Assembly: GCF_001514065.1 (NCBI RefSeq)
Contig: NZ_KQ948423.1
Span: 372,001-436,000, forward strand
Direction of reading: 5' to 3'
DNA: 64,000 bases
From: Streptomyces antibioticus
Lineage (GTDB): Bacteria > Actinomycetota > Actinomycetes > Streptomycetales > Streptomycetaceae
The translations under genes and the position numbers were made by a program. Below, in pieces: positions 58,570-64,000 of this stretch (position 1 is its first letter; each line of letters opens with the position of its first letter). The notes under the pieces were generated by a model. That model did not search any database and was not told the DNA's origin. It saw only the letters and a list, made by a program, of their open reading frames with translations.

Positions 58570-59043
58570 ATGGGACGCATTGACTACCTGCACGACCCCG
58601 ACGCACCGCCCGCTAACTCGGTCGTGCCCTCCGTCGTCGCGTTCGTACAGAACGATGCCGGGCAGGTACTCATGATTCAGCGGTCCGACAACGGGCGTTG
58701 GGCCCTGCCAGGCGGCGGGCACGACGTGGGCGAATCCATCAGCGACACTGTGGTGCGCGAAGTCTGGGAAGAGACGGGCATCAAGGCCGAAGTCGTCGAC
58801 ATGTCCGGCGTCTACACCGACCCCGGTCACGTGATGCAGTACGACGATGGAGAGGTCCGTCAACAGTTCAGCATCTGCTTTCGTGCCCGTCCGGTCGGCG
58901 GTGACCTGCGAACGAGCAATGAGACGACACAGGTCCGTTGGGTGGACCCAACGGACCTGCCGAAACTCGATGTCCACCCCACGATGCGGCTCCGTATCGA
59001 GCACGCCATGGACCGGACGCGGGCAACTCCCTACATCGGCTGA
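58570..59043 (+). CDS. NUDIX hydrolase
   Basis: A 157-aa protein. ATG 58570 follows AGGAG at 7 bp; GTG 58564 (GTGA overlap) is also possible. The Nudix box reads GGGHDVGESISDTVVREVWEETGI (in parts: GGGHDVGES and REVWEETGI) with the metal-binding Glu residues. It hydrolyses a nucleoside diphosphate linked to another group; the substrate is unknown. NUDIX genes are a regular part of AICEs, where one (Pif of pSAM2) prevents redundant transfer, from memory. This one may have the same role. Confidence 0.88.
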   Translation: MGRIDYLHDPDAPPANSVVPSVVAFVQNDAGQVLMIQRSDNGRWALPGGGHDVGESISDTVVREVWEETGIKAEVVDMSGVYTDPGHVMQYDDGEVRQQFSICFRARPVGGDLRTSNETTQVRWVDPTDLPKLDVHPTMRLRIEHAMDRTRATPYIG

Positions 59044-59597
59044 CGCTTGGCGACGGCGACCCGTTCGAGGACGCGCGCCGTGCTGGCGCAGATCTCCGGC
59101 TCGGCGCGGCGGATGAACGTACCGATCAGGCTGTCCGGCCCGTAGCGGCCAGCGATCTCGTTGACCCGGTCCACAGGGTTCGTCGGTACGCCGTCCGGCG
59201 TCGTGTTCATGTCGCAGTAGCAGAGCGCGTCATTCAGGTGCGCGCTCTCGCGGGGGAACTCGCCCTCCAGCTCTGCACGGAGTCCCCGGGCCTCAGCCTC
59301 CATCCATGCACAGGAATGGTGGGCAACGAGGTTCACGACCCGTTCGTCCGCGCGGGCGCTGTCGCGGAGATAGCGCGCGCCATCGAGCGGGTGAAATCCG
59401 GTCTTGGCGAGGTCTGGCGAGTAGCCGATGTCGTGCAGGACGGCAGCAGCTTCCAGTAGCTCCGCGTCCTGTCCGAGGATGGGCGCGATGGTGCGCGCCC
59501 TCTCCGCGACCCCGAGCGAGTGCTTCCAGCGGCGCGGTAGCGGCTCCGCAAGCAGGGACTCAGCCAGGGGATAGGCCCACTCTGTCAGCTCCGACAA
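59031..59597 (-). CDS. HD-domain phosphohydrolase
   Basis: A 188-aa protein. TTG 59597 is assigned because GAGGAG lies about 11 bp upstream and it begins just after the GntR stop; an upstream start at 59666 would overlap the GntR gene. The HD motif appears as WKHSLGVAERA, then AAAVLHDIGYSPDL, then LVAHHSCAWMEAEARG, with a later YCDMNTTPDG. Such domains hydrolyse phosphates from nucleotides or related molecules. It follows the GntR gene on the minus strand and overlaps the end of the NUDIX gene by 13 bp. Confidence 0.75.
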   Translation of the reverse strand: MSELTEWAYPLAESLLAEPLPRRWKHSLGVAERARTIAPILGQDAELLEAAAVLHDIGYSPDLAKTGFHPLDGARYLRDSARADERVVNLVAHHSCAWMEAEARGLRAELEGEFPRESAHLNDALCYCDMNTTPDGVPTNPVDRVNEIAGRYGPDSLIGTFIRRAEPEICASTARVLERVAVAKRQPM

Positions 59598-59598
59598 G

Positions 59599-60060
59599 CT
59601 AGGAACGCTCCTCTCGAATCGGCACGGCACGGACCGTCCGCACCCTGCCCTGTCCTCCACTCGCAAGCACGCCGGCGGCCTCCAACTTGTCGAGAGCCTT
59701 GGTCACGGTCGGGCGCGAGACCCCGAACCGCTCGGCCAGAACTGACGCACTGGGGAACGCTGCCCCGACTTCCAGTCGCTCACCCACGATGACGTCCGCA
59801 ATGCGCTCTTCCAGCGGTCGGCGGTCAGTCCGCTCGCCTGCCCGTACGACACGCCACCGGCCACCCGGCACCGGTTCCGCGACACCGTCCTTATGGAGAG
59901 CTGCGAACGCGCGGAGAGCGACCCCGCGCGAGATCTTGTATTCGCTCATGAGATCAGCAGCAGACGGAAGCTCCGTCATGTCCGGGTCTGCCTCAACTCG
60001 CGTCTTCACAGCATCGGCGATCTTCAGGAACGTCCCCCGCGGACTAGCCTGCTGCGACAC
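59599..60060 (-). CDS. GntR-type regulator with two tandem winged-helix domains (KorSA-like role)
   Basis: A 153-aa protein; GTG 60060 follows AAGGGGAG. The first winged helix (residues ~8-75) has LPSAADLMSEYKISRGVALRAFAALHKDGV; the second (~85-150) has FPSASVLAERFGVSRPTVTKALDKLEAAGV (both read in parts). There is no effector domain. In pSAM2 the GntR-type KorSA represses transfer and replication genes; this protein is the natural candidate to bind the TACCTGT dyad at 57.6 kb. A half site TACCTG lies near its own start. Confidence 0.85.
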   Translation of the reverse strand: MSQQASPRGTFLKIADAVKTRVEADPDMTELPSAADLMSEYKISRGVALRAFAALHKDGVAEPVPGGRWRVVRAGERTDRRPLEERIADVIVGERLEVGAAFPSASVLAERFGVSRPTVTKALDKLEAAGVLASGGQGRVRTVRAVPIREERS

Positions 60061-60213
60061 TCGTTCTCCCCTTCTGCTTACCTGCGTCGCCCTCAAGCGT
60101 CGCATGCTCGTAGCTGTGAGGAGCTGCGCATGGGTGCACCGGTTCACAGTCTTGGCCTCTGCTAGTCCGCCCCCGAACGGCAGGATCGGTATGGCCCAAA
60201 GAAGGGAAGCAAG

Positions 60214-61920
60214 TCACTGTTCGTTTTCGGGAGAATCGTTCAAAAGGGTAAAGGTCGCCTCATAGCCGTCCAGCGGAACCACCCGGATAATCTCACCATC
60301 CACCATGGGCGCCCCGTCAGCATTCAGTTGCGCCGTCACGCCAGCACAGTAGAGTTGCTGATTGCCCAGCTGTAGTTCCCTCCCCAGAATACTCACTGTC
60401 ATCGCCTGCCGGAGAAGCAGTGCACCGGGAAGATTTGCAAGAAATTCGTCGTGCTTATCGCGAGGCATCGGCAGCGCCATGCTTGTCCATGGCAGCGGGA
60501 CTCGCTCTCCTCGCAGCAAGGCCGCTGCTCGATTCCATTCACTCACACTCTCGCGAGTAAGCGCCTGCATCCCAGGAAACCTAATCTGCACCCTAGCCGC
60601 CTCTTGTATGGTCAACAAAGAGCGAACCACTTGAAGCAGGGCATCGACGACTGGTTCTTTTTCGACCACGATCGCATCGGCTTCCGGAGTAGAATCGGAG
60701 TACGGATTGCGAATGCGGAATCGGTTTGGAGTGTGAAACTCAGAGAGGAATGAAACTCCATTCAAGAGATCTTCAAGCCTCATCCCAGCATAGTCACCCG
60801 AAGTGTGAATACTCAGGCGGGTTTGGGTCGACGAGAAATCCAGCCTCCATGTTGCCTTAAAGACTCCATTTATCTCTGTGCCGAACAGCAGGCCGCCCTT
60901 ACCGGTCTGACCGGCAACACGTGATCGGACAACCAAAGTGGTGGACGCTACCACCTGACCATCGGGCGCCAGAACTTCAAGGAGAACATCCTCACCTGCG
61001 GCGCTTTCCGTCGCCAGGCTCACGATCCGGACGTTACCTTGAGCATCCTCCACACCCAATCCTCCGGGGAGGTCCACAGAGAATTCGACCTGCCCATCCC
61101 CCAATTCCAGATCAGCCCCGTAGTCCAGATGCTCCCGCAGCGCATCGGCTGACGGACTTCCGGGCTCCACGTTGAACCTGAGAGTCATCGGGATGGGGCG
61201 CACGTTGACGGCGTCGTCAAATCGAGCCTTGATGATGATTGAGACACAACGTTCCCGGGATGCTGCCTGATGGACACACAACACGTCGGGCCTATTGAAG
61301 GTTGCAGGATCAGGAACGTGCTCGGTAACCATCAGGTCGTACTTGTAATGTGGATCCCAACGATTTATTTGACTGTGTATGGATTCAATCTTTCCGACGG
61401 CTCCAGCAGGCCCCGGGTCAATATCGCTTGCAGTCATCACCCTAGCGAGTTCAGTTACGACCTCAAGGAGTCGGCCTTTCCCATCCCTCGTGTAGTAGTC
61501 GATCACGTCAGGGTACTTCGCGGCTAGTCCATCAACAAATATTAGGCCGAGCCAGTCCACATCGAACGGGGATCCTTCTGTGACTCCGTCGAGCCATGCA
61601 CGGTTCTCGTTGGTCGGGTCCAACGGCATCACGAGATTCCACACTGAGACAGTGATTCCCTGCTCGGCAATATATATGGCCAGTCGCGTGTAAGACTTCG
61701 ATATCTGAGTCTTTTCGGTACTTGTCAGGTTCTGCGCGAACTTCTTGATCTGATACACAGTGCATGAACCGCCATCGTTATCAGGCACGATGACGTCGAT
61801 TCCCCCGTCTCCCTGAGATGGACGAATGCGTGTGGCTCGCCGATTCTCGCGGCTGAGGAGGATCGCAACGATCTCTTCTACTTCATCGCCGCTGAGGCGC
61901 GTCCACTCAACTCTGGCCAT
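60214..61920 (-). CDS. Putative PD-(D/E)XK nuclease-domain protein (restriction/defence candidate)
   Basis: A 568-aa protein starting at ATG 61920. The N-terminal ~100 residues read SGDEVEEIVAILL, GDGGIDVIV (D42) and TVYQIKKF (Q57, K59), the Mrr-like PD-(D/E)XK pattern. The remaining ~450 residues are mixed alpha/beta with no domain I recognise. GC content and codon use are visibly lower than in the transfer genes, a sign of separate origin. It may be a stand-alone restriction or defence protein carried as cargo. Confidence 0.65.
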   Translation of the reverse strand: MARVEWTRLSGDEVEEIVAILLSRENRRATRIRPSQGDGGIDVIVPDNDGGSCTVYQIKKFAQNLTSTEKTQISKSYTRLAIYIAEQGITVSVWNLVMPLDPTNENRAWLDGVTEGSPFDVDWLGLIFVDGLAAKYPDVIDYYTRDGKGRLLEVVTELARVMTASDIDPGPAGAVGKIESIHSQINRWDPHYKYDLMVTEHVPDPATFNRPDVLCVHQAASRERCVSIIIKARFDDAVNVRPIPMTLRFNVEPGSPSADALREHLDYGADLELGDGQVEFSVDLPGGLGVEDAQGNVRIVSLATESAAGEDVLLEVLAPDGQVVASTTLVVRSRVAGQTGKGGLLFGTEINGVFKATWRLDFSSTQTRLSIHTSGDYAGMRLEDLLNGVSFLSEFHTPNRFRIRNPYSDSTPEADAIVVEKEPVVDALLQVVRSLLTIQEAARVQIRFPGMQALTRESVSEWNRAAALLRGERVPLPWTSMALPMPRDKHDEFLANLPGALLLRQAMTVSILGRELQLGNQQLYCAGVTAQLNADGAPMVDGEIIRVVPLDGYEATFTLLNDSPENEQ

Positions 61921-62128
61921 CCTCCTAGCCTAGAACTGAGCCTTGCCTCAGCACCGCTCGTTGTCCTGGTCTTTGTCCAGTGCACCGTCGGACGCCACCG
62001 TTCACCGCCGTACGCACACCCCGTCTGACCAGCCGCGCGAACCAGCACGGACGCTCGCGTACGGCCGCGCGGACAGTTGGAAAGCGTGTTGACACGCCTC
62101 TCACACGAGGCGCCGGCTCGGAGCCACC

Positions 62129-62162
62129 TGAGCCCCCGACCGCTTCGGCGGCCGGGGGCTCA
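62129..62162 (-). terminator. Terminator after the HNH endonuclease gene
   Basis: A 10-bp stem TGAGCCCCCG continues into CCGC-TTCG-GCGG with one A/C mismatch between. It lies 20 bp downstream of the ScoMcrA-like gene. No T tract on either side. Confidence 0.65.
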
Positions 62163-62182
62163 GACACGTCTTTGCTATCGGG

Positions 62183-63355
62183 TCAGGTAGCCGGGTTGAT
62201 GCGCCGCAACCATTCGGCGTACCGCCACGCTAGAGCGTCGCGGTGTGGAAGGCGAGGGAGATTGAGCGTCGGCTTGACGATCCCCAGCTCGTCCAGCGTC
62301 GGTCCATCCGGGCGTACTTCCGCGGTCAGCGTGACCGGGTTGATCGCGAACAGGTGGGCATCGAAGGCGCGGTGTAGGGCCGCGTTCATGGGCAGGCCGT
62401 TCCTGGCGTCTGAGCTCCCGCCGTCGGCGTCCCCACGCAGGTGAGCCGCCTCGATCATCTCTGTAACAGCGATGCCTGACAACGGGCAGTACGGGCCATA
62501 CCGGCGGAATACTTCGAGCTTGAAACGCGCTTGATCCGGGCGTACCGTCACCGAGCCTCGCCGTTTCCGACTGCGGTTGCCCTCCAGCAAGAACGGCTCT
62601 TCATCTGAGCGGTCCCGGTCGATAATGCGCTCGGGCGGAGCGTCGCCGAACCTGACGAGGAACAGGTGACTTTCGTCTTCCCACCCCTCGACCCAAGCCA
62701 GCCGCACGCCACGGTGGTCGCCAACCTCGTTGATGACGAAGACAGGAAGCTTGAGTTCGGCAGCGGCCTTGGTGGCGTTCACCTCAGCGAGGTCATGCCC
62801 TGGGCGTCCGGTGATGGGGTAGTGGTAGAGCGCGCCCGTCTCGCTGAATTCGTCCGGGTAGTGCTGTCCCGTGTGCTTAAGACCAACAGCAACGCCGGCG
62901 GGATGGACCTTTTTCGTGCGAGCGGAGTCGACCCAGATGCCACGGAAGCTGCCGTACGCTCCGACAGAACGCACGGCGTCCGGAGTGACTAGGCCAGCCT
63001 CGTTCCGGCGATTAGTGAGGTCCTCCCACACCAGGAGCCGCCAACTGAGCTCCTCCTCAACAGTCTCGGACCGGTTGTCGACGACGGTAAAACCGAGCCG
63101 GCGAAGAACCTTGTTCGTGGCCGCCTCGCCGCCGTCGAACTGGTCGTTGTTGAGCGCTCCGGTGGCAGGGTACTGCTGGCCGTACGCCACGCCGGCGATG
63201 GCCTTAGCGTCGTACAGGCGGCCCGCGTGGCTGACGTAGTACCTAGTGGAAGGGCCGAACCCGTACCGCTTGCGGAACGAGAGCCCGCCGCGGTCGTCGA
63301 ACTCGGCGAGAGCCTTTTCGACCGCTCCCGCGTCCGTCAAGTCTTGGATCTTCAA
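62183..63355 (-). CDS. ScoMcrA-like HNH endonuclease (type IV restriction candidate)
   Basis: A 390-aa protein starting at ATG 63355. The N-terminal ~90 residues (YGFGPSTRYYVSHAGRLYDAKAIAGVAYG) match the head domain of ScoMcrA-like proteins. The middle (residues ~110-260) resembles an SRA/YDG base-flipping domain (GSFRGIWVDSART, HPAGVAVGLKHTGQHYPDEFSETGALYHYP, read in parts). The C-terminal HNH has CPLSGI, TEMIEAAHLRGDADGGSSDARNGL and HRAFDAHLFAI. From memory, ScoMcrA cleaves methylated or phosphorothioate DNA; a defence role is likely. Confidence 0.82.
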   Translation of the reverse strand: MKIQDLTDAGAVEKALAEFDDRGGLSFRKRYGFGPSTRYYVSHAGRLYDAKAIAGVAYGQQYPATGALNNDQFDGGEAATNKVLRRLGFTVVDNRSETVEEELSWRLLVWEDLTNRRNEAGLVTPDAVRSVGAYGSFRGIWVDSARTKKVHPAGVAVGLKHTGQHYPDEFSETGALYHYPITGRPGHDLAEVNATKAAAELKLPVFVINEVGDHRGVRLAWVEGWEDESHLFLVRFGDAPPERIIDRDRSDEEPFLLEGNRSRKRRGSVTVRPDQARFKLEVFRRYGPYCPLSGIAVTEMIEAAHLRGDADGGSSDARNGLPMNAALHRAFDAHLFAINPVTLTAEVRPDGPTLDELGIVKPTLNLPRLPHRDALAWRYAEWLRRINPAT

Positions 63356-63505
63356 CCTATATCCCTGCGTAGTTGGTATTGGCGAAGAGCGTAGACAAGG
63401 GCGCTGACAACGACGTTGGCCTCTCGGCCTAGGCCGAGTACGAGCTCCTGCCTGCGCCCCGTGGGCCGGCTCGGCTTCCAGACCTGAGCCGGCCCACGGC
63501 CGTCA

Positions 63506-64000
63506 TCACGACGTCGTCTTGATGCGGTTGAGCAGTTCCTCGGCGGCGGCTTCCCAGGCAGGGCGCCCAGACCCGACCTTGCCCGTTTCGGGGTCGACGA
63601 GGTTGCCGGCGAAGGGCGTGTCCTTCAGGGTGAGGTACTCCGTGGGCTTAGGGGGCCCGGGGCGTGTGTAGTTCACATCACCGAGACGCTTCATGGCGTC
63701 CTTGACCGGGATCTTGTACTCGGTGGTCGCCTGATGGACGGCATAGGCGATCGCGTACAACACGCCGGAACTGGCCAGATATGTCTTGTCCCTCATAGTG
63801 GCCGCTGTCATCTTGCCGGACAGAACAGCCGCGATGTCCGGCCACGTTCCGAAGCCTGACCAAAGGTCGGTGAGCTTCGTTTTAGCGTCCTGTTCGTACG
63901 CCTCGACGTAGTCGTTCACGACCTTGTCCCAGCCCTTGGTGGTCCGCTGGGACACACCGATCAGCGCGGTTCCGCTGAGGTAGCGGATCGTCTTGAACGA
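63506..64000 (-). CDS. Unidentified protein, C-terminal part (5' end outside window)
   Basis: The frame is open from the window edge (64,000) to the stop at 63,506; GTG 63955 is an in-frame codon, but the frame is open upstream with plausible residues (SFKTIRYLSGTALIG), so the gene probably begins outside. The visible 164 residues are helical with KLTDLWSGFGTWPDIAAVLSG and YLASSGVLYAIAYAVHQ. DGQHR/DndB-type proteins have a similar C-terminus in my memory, but this is only a guess. It lies 150 bp upstream of the HNH gene, same strand. Confidence 0.55.
   Translation of the reverse strand, partial: SFKTIRYLSGTALIGVSQRTTKGWDKVVNDYVEAYEQDAKTKLTDLWSGFGTWPDIAAVLSGKMTAATMRDKTYLASSGVLYAIAYAVHQATTEYKIPVKDAMKRLGDVNYTRPGPPKPTEYLTLKDTPFAGNLVDPETGKVGSGRPAWEAAAEELLNRIKTTS

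Overview
The window is high-GC actinobacterial DNA, almost certainly a Streptomyces chromosome. Evidence: coding density, G/C third positions, frequent GTG starts, ATGA/GTGA/TGATG gene overlaps, and families typical of the genus (HrdA-type sigma factor, STAS-ANTAR protein, DUF3500, excalibur and LAETG-anchored surface proteins, class F sortase). From memory, the order of primase, HrdA-like sigma factor, dGTPase, NasA, SoxR-type FMN reductase and NirBD resembles the S. coelicolor SCO246x-SCO248x interval; this was not checked by search.

Positions 1-45,200 are the host chromosome. From 0-6 kb: the end of a secreted protein, an expansin-like protein, a dehydrogenase, a Tat-exported DUF3500 protein and a two-component system. 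At 6.1-6.5 kb: three tRNA genes (one CAT, two tandem Asn). From 7-19 kb: an FGGY kinase, a heterodimeric ABC exporter, hrdA-dnaG, a ferredoxin-reductase-like flavoprotein, dgt and a sirohydrochlorin-chelatase-like protein. From 19-24 kb: a SanA-like protein and a coupled trio (adenylating enzyme, membrane flavo-reductase, enoyl-CoA hydratase). Nitrate assimilation is split: nasA at 24 kb and an FAD protein-nirB-nirD operon at 36-40 kb. Both have the same promoter-proximal box array (GlnR-like). Between and after them lie a thermolysin-like protease, regulators with visible operators, an MFS exporter, a SoxR-box FMN reductase, sortase F with a candidate partner, a chloramphenicol-phosphotransferase-like kinase, a TauE/SafE pseudogene, two SDRs, a PhoX-like protein and two excalibur proteins.

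From 45.2 kb to the right edge lies an actinobacterial integrative and conjugative element (AICE) or closely related element. In order: tyrosine integrase, excisionase, a nested-dyad region that looks like a replication origin, a DUF3987 protein, a small Zn-finger protein, a primase-polymerase, a Spd-like membrane protein, repeats resembling a transfer locus (clt), an FtsK/TraB translocase, several small transfer-type proteins, a DUF2637 protein and a DUF4097 protein. All are on the minus strand. A divergent control region (57.2-57.8 kb) separates this transcription unit from XRE-NUDIX genes, followed by HD and tandem-winged-helix GntR genes. A restriction cargo follows: a PD-(D/E)XK protein, a ScoMcrA-like HNH endonuclease, and a gene cut by the window edge. 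The right end of the element is not seen.

The most unusual signal is in the element's leaders. A hairpin with a near-invariant 19-nt loop occurs five times just upstream of element genes, with different stem sequences. The leader of the long minus-strand unit also carries a motif that matches the rRNA-operon leader (antitermination) motif of actinobacteria. Together these suggest a post-initiation control system for the transfer and replication genes.
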